A DNA stretch of 52,684 bases. It comes from Clostridiales bacterium (lineage in GTDB: Bacteria > Bacillota > Clostridia > Lachnospirales > Lachnospiraceae). The notes beneath the pieces are model-generated. The model had not been told where the DNA came from, searched no databases, and saw nothing but the letters and a program-made list of their open reading frames with translations. The stretch spans positions 1 through 52,684 of the forward strand of contig JAJBVD010000080.1 of assembly GCA_020859985.1 (NCBI GenBank), in the 5' to 3' direction. Below, piece by piece: positions 8,737 to 19,500 of this stretch. Every line of letters begins with the position of its first letter. The first letter of the stretch is position 1. A program made the position numbers and the translations under genes.

Positions 8737-9822
8737 TTCCCGTTCCCGCCGTCTTCGCCTCACATGCAGCAGAAGCGCCAGAAGCAGTACAAAAGCAATC
8801 CCGATTGCCGGAAGCCCGTAGGCCATCCAGGCGTAACCATGCAGACTTAATATCTGTCCGGTCTGCGTCTGCTCCTGTTCCTGCTCCATATCCGGAACAT
8901 ATTCCACACGGATCCCGTGTACCAGCAGCCGGTGCGTATTGACCCCATAAGGCGTACAGGTCACGAGCGTAGCAACATCCTCGTCCGCCTGCGTCGCAAG
9001 AGAATCCGTCTCGCTCGGCTCCACCACTTCTATCGACGTTACCTGATAGGCGAGAATGTCATCCAATATATATAAGTAGAAATAGTCTCCCTCTTCCAGC
9101 AGATCCAGATCTGTCAAAAGCGCCGCCGACGGCAGTCCCCGATGTCCGGCCAACACGGTATGCGATCCCTCGCCGCCAACCGGCAGCGACGTCCCATAGA
9201 GATGACCAATGCCCTTTTGCAGCTCTTCCGTGCCTGTCCCATGATAAATCGGCAGATAAACATCTATCTTTGGAATGGAAAGATATCCCATCACGCCGTC
9301 ACCCGCAAGATTCAAAAGGGACTGGTACAGAGTATCCTTTTCTGCCGCCGAAAGTTCCTCCGTCTCCGTTTCGTTTTCTTCATTCGAATCCGTGCCCGGA
9401 TCCGATGCGTTCATATCTGACACATTATCCAAGTCCGGATCAATTGCGTTCTCATCAGCCACGGAGCCAGCTTCGTCTGACACATCAGCAGTCTCTTCCG
9501 CTTCAGGCTCGTCCGCAGCTGCGTTATCTTCCAGCGCCCCCTCAAATGCATCACCGATCAGGTTGCCCGTGAGATTCGCGTTGTACTCCCAGGCTGCCTC
9601 CCACATCGCGGACAAATCTTCCTCCGCAGCCTCTTCCAGTGCCTGATCATAGCTCTGTGTAAGTCTCGACTGCCGGTACTGGTTCCAGAGATTGCTCACC
9701 GCCGGATAGATCACCACGCCAAAGCCAAACACAAAAATCAGAATTCCCAGTAATGTACGCAGATTTATTTTTCTCTTCTGCTTTTTTTCCCGGTGTTTGT
9801 TCTGCCCTTTCTCCGAACTCAT
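8731..9822 (-). CDS. Class C (pilus-assembling) sortase with an acidic insertion
   Basis: Class C sortases join pilin subunits through LPxTG-type signals. Of 363 residues, 23-45 form an N-terminal membrane helix, the core begins near MGYLSIPKIDVYLPIYHG, and the catalytic residues are H227 (AGHRGLPSA), C289 (TCTPYGVN) and R298 (HRLLV). A C-terminal membrane helix follows. A DAF triplet near residue 91 resembles the class C lid motif (usually DPF or DPW). Residues about 97-163, between the lid and the core, are an unusual insertion made almost only of D, E, A, S and N. The paralogue upstream has only about ten acidic residues here. It is the second of the two sortases in the operon. Confidence 0.93.
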   Translation of the reverse strand: MSSEKGQNKHREKKQKRKINLRTLLGILIFVFGFGVVIYPAVSNLWNQYRQSRLTQSYDQALEEAAEEDLSAMWEAAWEYNANLTGNLIGDAFEGALEDNAAADEPEAEETADVSDEAGSVADENAIDPDLDNVSDMNASDPGTDSNEENETETEELSAAEKDTLYQSLLNLAGDGVMGYLSIPKIDVYLPIYHGTGTEELQKGIGHLYGTSLPVGGEGSHTVLAGHRGLPSAALLTDLDLLEEGDYFYLYILDDILAYQVTSIEVVEPSETDSLATQADEDVATLVTCTPYGVNTHRLLVHGIRVEYVPDMEQEQEQTQTGQILSLHGYAWMAYGLPAIGIAFVLLLALLLHVRRRRREREK

Positions 9823-9842
9823 GATTCGGCTCCTTCCGTCTG

Positions 9843-9990
9843 GTCTCCGCCTTCTCCGGACAACCTATCATTGTCTCCCACAAAAGCTTTTTCTTCCCCG
9901 GTCAGCTCATCCTCGTCTCTCGCCGGGGTCTCCTGCTTCCCCGGACATCTTACCATCGTCTCCCGCAGAAGCCTCTTCTTCGGTCAACTC
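9843..9990 (-). repeat. Tandem duplication of the sortase C-terminal tail, period 82 bp
   Basis: Two copies, 9928-9990 (63 bp, coding for the tail of the sortase at 9907-10887) and 9843-9908 (66 bp, after its stop). Translated, they read ELTEEEASAGDDGKMSGEAGD and ELTGEEKAFVGDNDRLSGEGGD. The second copy is in the -1 frame relative to the gene, so the sequenced protein stops before it. Confidence 0.85.
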
Positions 9991-10887
9991 ACCGCCTCCC
10001 GCGAAAGCCGCCGCTTTCCTGCGGTAATAAAACCGGATCAGCACAGCCGCAACCGCCACAGTCAGAAAACCGAGCAATGCAACCAGCACATAGTTCGTCG
10101 CAAGGGAAGCGGCATTTTTCGCCGTCTCCTCCTCATAACGTTCCACAGTGTATTCCACCCGGTGTCCGCGCACCAAAAGCCGCTGCGTATTCACGCCGTA
10201 GGGAGTGCAGGTCACGAGCGTCACATAATCCTCACCCGCTGTCTGCACCAGGGATTCCGTCTCATCCGGCTCCACTATCAAAATCTGATCCACCTCATAC
10301 GCCAGAATGTCATCCAGAATATACAGATAAAACTGATCTCCAATCTCCAGCAGATCCAGATCGGTAAACAACGGCGCGGACGGCAGACCACGATGGGCCG
10401 CGATGACCGCGTGCGTGCTCTCACCGCCGACCGGCAGCGAAGAACCATACAGATGCCCGGCGCCCTTTGCCAGTACATCATCCTCCGTTCCATGGTAAAT
10501 CGGAATCTTTATGTCAATCTTCGGAATCTCAATATAACCCATAATGCCATCGCCGGCCACGTTGAGGAGACTTTCATATACCAGATACTCTTCGTCCTCC
10601 TCCTCTGCCGCCTCCTCGCCAACGGCAAACGCGTCCGGCACCGAGTAAGGCGTATGAGAAGCATTGTACTCTCTGGCTTCCTCCCACAGCTCTTCGTACT
10701 GATCCTCATCCAGACTCTCTACCGCCGTCTCATAGGTATTTGCCAGACGATGCTGCCGATACGAGTTCCAGAGGTTGCCAGCCACCGGGTACAGCACCAG
10801 CAGAAAGCCTGCCGCGAACAGAAGAAGCAGGGCTGGATTTCTCCTTCGCCTGTCCGTTGTTTTTTCTCTCTGTCTGATCTTTCTCAT
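9907..10887 (-). CDS. Class C (pilus-assembling) sortase
   Basis: The 326-aa protein has an N-terminal membrane helix (about 19-38), a lid-like segment with DAF near residue 86, the core MGYIEIPKIDIKIPIYHG, catalytic H165 (AAHRGLPSA), C227 (TCTPYGVN) and R236, and a second membrane helix near 263-285. The cytoplasmic tail is acidic and partly repeated after the stop. It lies just upstream of its paralogue (84-nt gap), and the two are clearly related through the core. Two class C sortases in one pilus operon usually differ in which subunit they add; which does what cannot be read here. The ribosome binding site is a weak AAGGAA. Confidence 0.94.
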   Translation of the reverse strand: MRKIRQREKTTDRRRRNPALLLLFAAGFLLVLYPVAGNLWNSYRQHRLANTYETAVESLDEDQYEELWEEAREYNASHTPYSVPDAFAVGEEAAEEEDEEYLVYESLLNVAGDGIMGYIEIPKIDIKIPIYHGTEDDVLAKGAGHLYGSSLPVGGESTHAVIAAHRGLPSAPLFTDLDLLEIGDQFYLYILDDILAYEVDQILIVEPDETESLVQTAGEDYVTLVTCTPYGVNTQRLLVRGHRVEYTVERYEEETAKNAASLATNYVLVALLGFLTVAVAAVLIRFYYRRKAAAFAGGGELTEEEASAGDDGKMSGEAGDPGERRG

Positions 10888-11021
10888 TGCAAGGTTCCTT
10901 TAAATATTCCGATTATAATGCGTCAATCGCCGCAAACGGAAAGAGTTCGTCACCTGATCAGCTCCCCAAAAGAAAATCCATGGCACGAATCACCTTAATG
11001 CCATCCTGCGGCTGAGGCATA

Positions 11022-11174
11022 TCACACTCTATCGCGATCACGAGTTTTTCTTATGTTTCCCTTTCTCGGGCAAACTTTGTTGCATTCATTCCACAAACTT
11101 GTTATTTTTTTTGAGTTTATGACATCAATCTTTGGTTGAATACTATCGTATTCTCTGTCAAAATCCTCATTCAT
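11022..11174 (-). pseudogene. Second remnant of an XRE-antitoxin-like gene
   Basis: A 50-codon frame beginning MNEDFDREYDSIQPKIDVIN matches the region just before the helix-turn-helix in HigA-type XRE antitoxins, and matches the neighbouring remnant (LMGDDEFRVEYEKLRPRYEAI). The part after residue 25 no longer resembles an HTH. Its ATG overlaps the previous stop (TGATG). This looks like a decayed tandem copy of the gene at 11174-11356 and is probably not functional. Confidence 0.5.
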
Positions 11175-11356
11175 CAATTGCTTATTCCATCTTTCTCCGG
11201 GAACTCCGTCTGAATCAGACTCTGTTCTTTCTCTTCCGTAATAAACCGCTGAATTGCCTCATATCTCGGCCGCAGCTTTTCATATTCTACCCTGAATTCA
11301 TCGTCTCCCATCAGGTCCTCTTTCACAGCTTCAAACGAAGTCCCCGCTTTACTCAT
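11174..11356 (-). pseudogene. Truncated XRE-family antitoxin-like protein
   Basis: The 60-aa frame reads like the N-terminal half of a HigA-type antitoxin: FEAVKEDLMGDDEFRVEYEKL, then RFITEEKEQSLIQTEF, which corresponds to the first HTH helices, then a stop where the rest of the HTH should be. No toxin gene is next to it and no good ribosome binding site is visible. It sits 19 nt after the major pilin stop, inside the pilus operon, and would be cotranscribed. A small functional protein is possible, but truncation is the simpler reading. Confidence 0.55.
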
Positions 11357-11375
11357 TCGCTTTCACGCTCTTTTG

Positions 11376-13223
11376 TCAGGCTTTCTTCTGCTTACTCTTC
11401 CCCGAATTGATCAGCACCAAAGCGAGAATCATGATTGCCACACCAGCGATGGTGAAGACGATGATGCCGATGCTGCCGGTAGCCGGAAGGGCAGAAATCT
11501 TGGTATCGGTCAAGGATAAGCCAAAAATTCCTGTGGCACTAGGTGTATCAAGACTAACATTCCATGTCCGTCCCGTCGGCCAATCTTGACTGGAATTACT
11601 CGTTGACCAGTTCAGAGTCGTGGAAGCTCCCTGCTTCTCAGCCAACGTAATCACATCAATAATCCCATTCGGTGAATCATCTGAACCAGATGCTGTATAA
11701 TCTGTTATCGTAAAAGTCAGTGTGTTCGTATTCAATGTATATCCAGAAGGCGCTACAGTCTCGCCGATCGTATACGCTACACTTTCATCCAATCCGATAA
11801 TTTTCACACCTTCCGTTCCTGTAGTGATTACTGTACTTGTATTTGTCTCTGAAGAGTCCGCTACCCGATATACCGGACAGTCAGGTGTACTAGCCGAATT
11901 ATCTTTTATAAAACAAAGCTTATTTCCAGTTCCATCAGTTAACTCAAAAGACGCATTCGCCAGTTTTGTAGCGGTTCCTTCGCCATACTTTGTCAAATCC
12001 AATTCATATGTATACACGTTTGTCACAGAGGCAGCGGTAGTAACAGACTCATGATTATCATAATCATACGTCAGAGCTGCACCATTCGCGTTTCTTGTAG
12101 TTACAACAGCCTCATCCAAGAGTTCCGCCTCATATGTAATGATGACATATTCATAAGGATAAGAATCACTTGCACTACTATAAAAGGTTTTATCATAATA
12201 CTTATAGGTGCTATTCGAAAATATAACTGTCAAAGTACTTGTCGGAGAAGTTCCCGTGGTATCCGTCACCGAAGCAACATACTGGGCATCAGTAGCATTA
12301 CCTGCCGTACTGTCGAAGGCTATCAGTGGATCCGTTGATTTTTGGTTATTTGTATCATATGCATAAATTTCCACGCTTCCCAAATCAATTTTCAAGTTAG
12401 TCGCGGTATCTGCTACCGTAAATACCTTTTCGCTGTCATTTTTCGCAAACTTTGGCACATATACTTTAACCTGATAATACACTTTCGTTCCGATCTGCGC
12501 GTCAGCTGTTGAACCATAAGTCCCGTCAATTCCAGAGTCACTTACAGTTTTTTCAATAATTAGCTTATTGCCCTTCAGCACCGCACCGTTGGCCGATACA
12601 ACCCATCCGTCTTTTGCAGTAGAACCACCGCTTCCCGTAGTGTCCGCCACATCCACGCTCACCAACATATTCAAAAAAGAATAGTTCGTCGCTGACGGAA
12701 TCACCAGATAGGCGCCGACCGGAAGTGTCGCGGATGATATGGTGCCTGTAGTAGTCCAGTTTGCGCTACTATATTCATTGTTAGAATGACTGGCAATATA
12801 TGCCGCCAGGGTATTCACGATGTCATTCTGTTCTGTAGTAGTAGTTCCTCCGGACTCCCCTGCAATCCCAGTTCCATTCGAACCCGTTAGGCCAAAAATC
12901 GCCTGTAGCGCTGCTGTTTCTGATGAATATTTACCTTCAGCAGGGGTAAGATTAACAGTGTCGACCAGTGCATCCTTTGCCCACTCTGTCAGTTGCCATG
13001 CAAATGAATTTGACGTACTGTTGTATGTCGCAGAAATCACCTGATAGGTAGTATAAAGCAAATTAGCCACATCATTCGGCACGTCTTTAATTTCTACATC
13101 CGCAGAATTTGTGACCACACCGCTACTCGTCTCCAGTTCTACCGCCCCTGCGGTCGTTCCCATCGCCAGTACCATTGCCAGCATCATCAGCAGCGCCGCT
13201 GCTTTTTTCCATATTCTTTTCAT
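11376..13223 (-). CDS. Major pilin (LPATG, isopeptide-forming fimbrial protein)
   Basis: This 615-aa protein is the likely pilus shaft subunit. It has a signal peptide (MKRIWKKAAALLMMLAMVLA, cut near AGAVE), an N-terminal pilin domain, a middle domain starting IIEKTVSDSGIDGTYG with lysine in VYYQVKVYVPKF, and a Cna-B/SpaA-like domain with the E-box YTIGETVAPSGYTL. It ends with LPATG at about 579-583, a membrane helix and KSKQKKA. Class C sortases join such subunits through a pilin lysine. VYVPK is the best visible candidate, but it could instead form an internal isopeptide bond. AAAAGGAGATAGGGT precedes the ATG. Confidence 0.9.
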   Translation of the reverse strand: MKRIWKKAAALLMMLAMVLAMGTTAGAVELETSSGVVTNSADVEIKDVPNDVANLLYTTYQVISATYNSTSNSFAWQLTEWAKDALVDTVNLTPAEGKYSSETAALQAIFGLTGSNGTGIAGESGGTTTTEQNDIVNTLAAYIASHSNNEYSSANWTTTGTISSATLPVGAYLVIPSATNYSFLNMLVSVDVADTTGSGGSTAKDGWVVSANGAVLKGNKLIIEKTVSDSGIDGTYGSTADAQIGTKVYYQVKVYVPKFAKNDSEKVFTVADTATNLKIDLGSVEIYAYDTNNQKSTDPLIAFDSTAGNATDAQYVASVTDTTGTSPTSTLTVIFSNSTYKYYDKTFYSSASDSYPYEYVIITYEAELLDEAVVTTRNANGAALTYDYDNHESVTTAASVTNVYTYELDLTKYGEGTATKLANASFELTDGTGNKLCFIKDNSASTPDCPVYRVADSSETNTSTVITTGTEGVKIIGLDESVAYTIGETVAPSGYTLNTNTLTFTITDYTASGSDDSPNGIIDVITLAEKQGASTTLNWSTSNSSQDWPTGRTWNVSLDTPSATGIFGLSLTDTKISALPATGSIGIIVFTIAGVAIMILALVLINSGKSKQKKA

Positions 13224-13420
13224 ACCCTATCTCCTTTTCATATTGGCAGTCTCGTTTCGATTACCTGTTTTACGGTTCCATATAGTTTACAGCTGCTTAT
13301 CAGTTACACATTTCTTCTTTCATATAGATTATCTGGTCGGGCGCGCCCCACCCGGCACCATTCTGTTTGTTATTGCTATCCATCGCGGACTTTTTCTGCC
13401 AGTTTTTCACGCTCCTGTGT

Positions 13421-13500
13421 TTCCCATATCTGTGTTTCATTCATCTGCTGTCCACCCCCGTTCGCATTCCTTGTATCTGTCTTTCACGCATCTGCCATCC
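13421..13500 (-). repeat. Degenerate tandem duplication at the adhesin 3' end, period 46 bp
   Basis: 13467-13500 (covering the last codons and stop of the giant adhesin) and 13421-13453 (downstream) are alike: both read TTCC..TATCTGT.TTTCA..CATCTGC..TCC on the plus strand. Another case of a gene end copied into the following gap. Confidence 0.7.
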
Positions 13501-16500
13501 ACCTCTTTCTCTCATTGATCACCAGTGCCGCGAGCATCAGCGCGATGCCGGCCAGGGTTGGCCAGACGATGCCGACTGAGCCGGTCGCCGGCAGGGCATA
13601 TATGATCTCGTTCGCCATCTGGAACGATAAGGTATACAGAGTGTATGGATCCGTGCTGCCTGTGGCGCTGCCGCTTCTTGTCGATGCCACATATACGGTA
13701 TCCGTAGCCCCTGTCGTCGAGGCGGCAGGCGAAGTGGACGTGGTCAGATCAAAGGTCTTCTGAGCATTTTCTGCTATCTGATTTCCATTTGCGTCCTGCA
13801 CCAGTGTCACACTGATCTTTGGTGTGTAAGTCCAGTTGTTATCATCTTCCGTTTTGCTCGTATCATCCTCATATTTGATCGTGATCTTCCAGATGCTCTG
13901 GTTCAGCTTGTAGCCGGACGGTGCAGCGGTCTCTTTCAGATAATAAGTTCCCTCGGTGAACTGGCCGATATAAAGCTTTCCGACGCCAGTATCTGTGGTA
14001 CTGATGCCGTTCGTGCCGGTTCCGGATACGGATGCACCGGACGTGCCGCTGCTCGTTCCGCTTGTGACCGGAGCAGCCTTTGTCGTACAGGCCGCATCTG
14101 TGTAGAGTGTGAATTCCGCATTGGACAGATACGATGTAGTGGTTGTCTGCCCATCCGAGCTTGTGCTGATCTTGTACAGTGCCAGTTCATACAGAACCTG
14201 CGTGTTAGTCGCAGTCACCGACATGATCGAGGAGGATGCGCCGTCGCCGCCCGTCTGGGTTATACTGCTCACGAAACCGGTAAGCGTCTGGGTTCCTGTC
14301 ACGTTGCCGTTGGTGTCCTTTACCGGTTCCACGGCTGCCTCTGTGACTTTGTAGGTGATCGTGGTGCCGGATAACCCGTTTGATCCCTTTGCCTGCAATA
14401 CCACCGTTCCGAGGGTCCAGGCCACGGTGTTGTTCGCTGTATCTTGCGTCACCGTTGCCGTCGGGGAAGCGACCGGTGTGCTGCCATTTTTCGAAACACT
14501 GACAGTGCCTGATGTGCTTCCCTGCGTCAGTGTATACGTATCATTTACCACTACCGTGCCGTTGTCGTTTGTTCCCTTAACTGTAAAGGTTACCGCCGTT
14601 TTCTCTTCAATGTCGCTTATGATATTCTCCCACTCTTTTTCCATATTCAGCCTGATGTAGCAGAATCCGGCGTTCCAGTAGGGTGAGATATAGGTAGTTC
14701 CGCTAAAGCTCGCCGGCAGTTCAATGCCGTTTGAGCTGGCCGCTGCTCCTTCATTCGTAATGACCGCCTGTGCCAGTGATGCCGGTCCGTCTAATGTGTA
14801 GTCTGTGTCGCTGTCACCCTTGTAGTCCGCCTGCGATTTATTGGTCTCCTCGGATGAGGTCACCGGGTTCGTTTCCGTCACACTAAGCTGTGAAAAGTCG
14901 ATTGGTTTCTCCGTTGAACCGGATCCCACCACGTAATATTCGCCATCACTGTCCTTGAAGACCACGTAATACTTGCCAGCTGCCAGTTGGTCAAACGTGT
15001 AGGCACCGTCCGTACCCGTGCTCACCGAAGCCACGAGATTCCCCTTGATATTGACTGCCGGGTACACTGGTATAGTTGTTGTTCCGTCTGAAAGCGTAAG
15101 GGTTGTTGAGTAAAGTTTTGTACCCCCGTAGCTCCAATACGTCCCTTCAGTGTCAGTACCCGTCGTTATCCAGGTATAGGTGTTTGTTGTATCAGGCTCC
15201 GTATTCGAATACAGATACACCTCTATCCCGGAAAGCGGCTTATCTGTGCTGTAGCTTGTCGTGTTGTATATTCCGTCCTGATCCTGATCCAGCCATGCAA
15301 TGCCCGTGATCTTACGGTTTATGACGTTTTTGAATCCGGAACTTCCCAAAACGGCCGTGTTCCTGGTAATCACCTGGTTTGTGGTTGTCAGCACCCTGTA
15401 GAAAAGGTTATCCCAGTATGAATTGCCGCCCTGCTGCGTAACGCCATTTTTATCTTCGATCAGCGTATTCTGCGTGCCATTGCCTGTACCGATACTCATC
15501 GGCGAAAGCGTCACATTGATCTGAACCGTACTATTCGCCTGTACAGAAGGCAGATAGAAGTACAGCCCGAGCCCGCTACTGTAGTTCGCCAGCTGTGTGA
15601 GCGTCCTCTGTGCAGCTTCCGACAGCGTATAGGTAACGGTACAATTAGTCGGGTCTTCAGTCATGCTGCTGTACGTAAGCTCTGTGCCATTGGTTTCCAG
15701 TTCATCCAGTATCTCCCCCAGTTTCGTTGAAAGCTGGGAGGTGTTTGTAACCGTACAGGTATATCCCGTGCCGTACTTTATCATGCTGAGCGTACCACTG
15801 CCTGAGACGTACCTGTTCGCATCCAGAAACGCCTTATAACTCGTCGAATCTGAAAAGGTCAGCGATATAGTGGTCACGCGGTATCCGCCATCGAATAAGG
15901 TTCCCCTCTCGTCTCCATTATAGGGCAGGACATCCCCCATCTGAATGGTCATCGGTTCATCTGAATAATTCCTGTAATTCAGTTCAAACACGAGATCCGT
16001 TCCCAGCTCCTGCGTACCCTCCGCCTCAATCCAGATATAGCTCTGCGTCTTCTTGATCACCGAAATGGTGGTGGACGCCTGCTTCGCATAGGTACTGATC
16101 TGACCGATCTCTTCATATTGAATATTGATGTTCGCCGTGGTCTTCAGCGTTTCACCGTCTTTCACTTCGTCGGAATCATTTTCAGCCGCCCCGGCCTTTC
16201 CAATGGTACAGCTGTAACCGATGGTGGGAAGCGCCTTACTGATGTCGGACACGGTAGTCTTCAGTGTGATCGTAGTCGTTCCGTTCGCATTTTCCGTAAC
16301 AGAAGTCTCCCAGTTCAGCTCTCCTTCCTTATAATCCGTATCCTCCGTACCATAGTTGAACTGGATCGTTCCTTCATTGTAATTCAGATGTTTCGGCAGT
16401 GTGATCGTGATCTCCACCTCAGCCGCCTGTGTGCCGTTGTTTACCAGTTCATTGGCGACAGAACTGGACGAATTAATCTTCGGCGTGACAAGGAAATTCG

Positions 16501-19500
16501 CCGTACGTTCTCCCTGACCAACGTTGTACGCTGACTTCGCCGTATTGGAGCCCGTCTCCTTATCCGCAACTGCTATCGCAATACTGCTCTCCATGGTGTA
16601 GAGCAGCAGACTGTTGCCTTCATACCAGCCGGAATGCGTCGTTTTGACAGCCCAGCCACCGGAATATTCCTGCTTTACATACCCCGGATCATAGGTTGTT
16701 ATCTTTGAAAAGCCACTGTCATCAGCACCGCTGCCGCATGCCCATCCGGAATTGTTGGTATATAGCGCTGCGGCGGCCTGGCATTCTTCCTGAAGATCAG
16801 GATCTCCGCCTGCCCCGTAGGCGGTCACGCCGCTGACTGTATCATCATATACCGTATCACTCCAGGAATACTGGTAGGACAGTTCAAGTCTTGTCTTAGT
16901 ACCATTCGACAGGTCGTACGTATAAGCATTCTTATAATCAGGCCGGTAAGTGCTCCACCCCAATACGTCGTTCGTGATGCACCAGGTCTGCCCGGTTCGC
17001 TTAAAATTATTCGTCACCGTCATCTGTGAGGTCACAGATATGCTGCGCCCGGTACGGATACAGCAGTCACGGAACTCATAGAGGATCCCTACGCATACGC
17101 CTTCTTTTCCTATCCCTTCAAAATAAGCATACAGGTCGTCAAGCGATTTAAAATAGATCAGATCTTCCTCGCCATATTGATCCATTTCCGGCGCCGGAGA
17201 CTCGTATCCTTCATTATAGTCATCAGATTTCGTCCAGTTGGTCCCATCCGGTTTTGCCGCATACAATACTGTAAGGTCATAGGTGGTCGTCTTATTGGTG
17301 GACCATGTGGTCGACGTCTCTGTCGTAGAGATCGTATAATTGCCGGTCGGGGTATACGCGTCAGCGTCAAACTTCTGCAGCAGGTTCACCGCTGTCAGGT
17401 AATTATACTCAATGGCGTTATAATCCTGCGGATCATAGACCCGCGTCGTCGCATCGATCGTATCACTGGAATAGTTGATATCACTTCCTATATATACAGT
17501 CGATCCGAGCGGAGTGGACGCCGTGCCGCCATCGCCGGAAAGCCTGCCGTTTGAGGCGTTATTGAAGTAATTGGTCTTGATGATCGTTTCTCCGCCTCCC
17601 GCCGCGACATAAAGGCCGGTCGGATTCCCCACATAGTTGTCCAGATAGACGATCTCATTAAGGGCCTGACTCTGATAAGTACCCACTCCGTACCAGTCTA
17701 CAAAGAACTTCAGGTCTGTATCCTCAGAATCAGACGTGTCTTTGGACACCACTTCGCCGCTTCTGGATGTGATATCAAGCTCAGAGACGATTCCTTCCAT
17801 ATAGATAGACAGATAGCCGTAATCTTCCGCTCCGATCTGTGATGTGTCAATAGGATACAGCATCTGTACATATCCGGCAGAAAAAGCTCTGGAGTAAGTA
17901 TTATCAAAGACCTCCGAAGAATTGCCGTCCGATGTCTGTGTCGGGTTGCTGGTACTGTAAGTACTGTCGACTGTGTAGCCGCTGACAGAAAACTGTATGG
18001 TGGTAGTCGTGCCGGAGCCATTCGGCTGGTTTCCTGACGCAGCCCACGCACCGCCGGAATAGCAGCTGGATTCAGCAGCATCACGCGTGTTAAACGGAGC
18101 ACCATCGTAAGCGTACTGGGTATCGTTTTCCGAATCGTCCTCATCATTCCAGTTCATGTTGACACTGCGCAGCGTGTCGTTCAGGCTGTTCCCGCTCTCC
18201 GTGTTCTCGTTGGCCTTATACGCCCATACGTAGGGCGCCGCCTCTATCGGGGTGAGCGTACTGGTCGCCGCCGTAGAAGAAAGGGTGCCGGTCATCGTGA
18301 GATCAAAGGAAATCTCACCCTCAGGTATCTCCAGTCCCTTCATACCTTTATCCGGGTCATCGTTCCACATGGACAGTGTAATGCCATAACCCAATATCGT
18401 GCCGTAGATGATCGTCCCGCCAGTCCCCTGCTCTTCATAGGCCTTCTGTGTCGTCTCCTCGCCGGTTGCCAGATCAAAATATCCGGTATAGGCAAGCTGC
18501 GAATTGGGGAGCAATGTCACATTGTATTTTCCGGCAGCGGACACCGTCACCGCTGTAGGAACCATGTCCGTCGGAGTCTCTTTATTTGCCGAGTTCTCTT
18601 CGATCCAAGCGGAGAAAGACGGCTTTATCAGATCGCCGTTTTTCATCGCCTTCACATTAACCGCAATGGAAAATTCCTTATTGTAGCCCGCTTCCGCAAC
18701 GTCGGCATATCCCAGAAGGATCAGGGATTTCCCATCATCCGATTCGCTGACCTCGTAATCGTCCAGAGCGGTCGCTGTCATTTCCGCTTCATCCGATGTG
18801 AGCGGAAGCGTCACCTGTACATACAGCCGTACGGTATTATTTTCATCCCCCGTATCAGTCGCATTAAATCCCAGCGAAGCATTGCAATTGTAGGTGACTT
18901 TATCAAATGTCCGAACCAGGCCGTTATACGCACTTTCATCGTTGCCGGCTGTCCAGCTGCCCGCGACAGCATTCTGCAGTGAGGTAAAGCCCCAGTCACT
19001 GGCTGTTACTGTCCCTCCGTTTCCATCTGAATAGTCAACTGATGAATAGGCAAGATCATCATCTTCATCAAATTTTGAAGTTCCATCCACGATCCCTTTG
19101 CTACTGAGAGTAAGACTCTGCACCGCCAGTTTCGATGTGGTAGCCGTGGTCCCCGTCGTCTCCCCATATTTCTCTGCTGTCAGCATCAGTTCCTTACTGG
19201 ATGTGATCTTTTTCGTGATATACTGTCCTTCTCCAACATACTCTGCCGTACGCTCTGATCCGCTGTAGCCATCGTCTTTCCAGACATTATAGGAAGCATT
19301 ATAGTCTTCGTCGGTATAATCCATATCCGCAGCACGAACAAGAGTAGCTGAAGGATTGCTTGTGCCGCTGTAGGTATAGCCGGACTCCGATACGGAATAC
19401 ACATCATTTCCCGCACTGCCTAAGGTCGATGTATTATCGCAGAGGACACCGCCCGTCATGGTAAAGATTCCGGATTGTGTTGGATACTGCACCAGACCGC

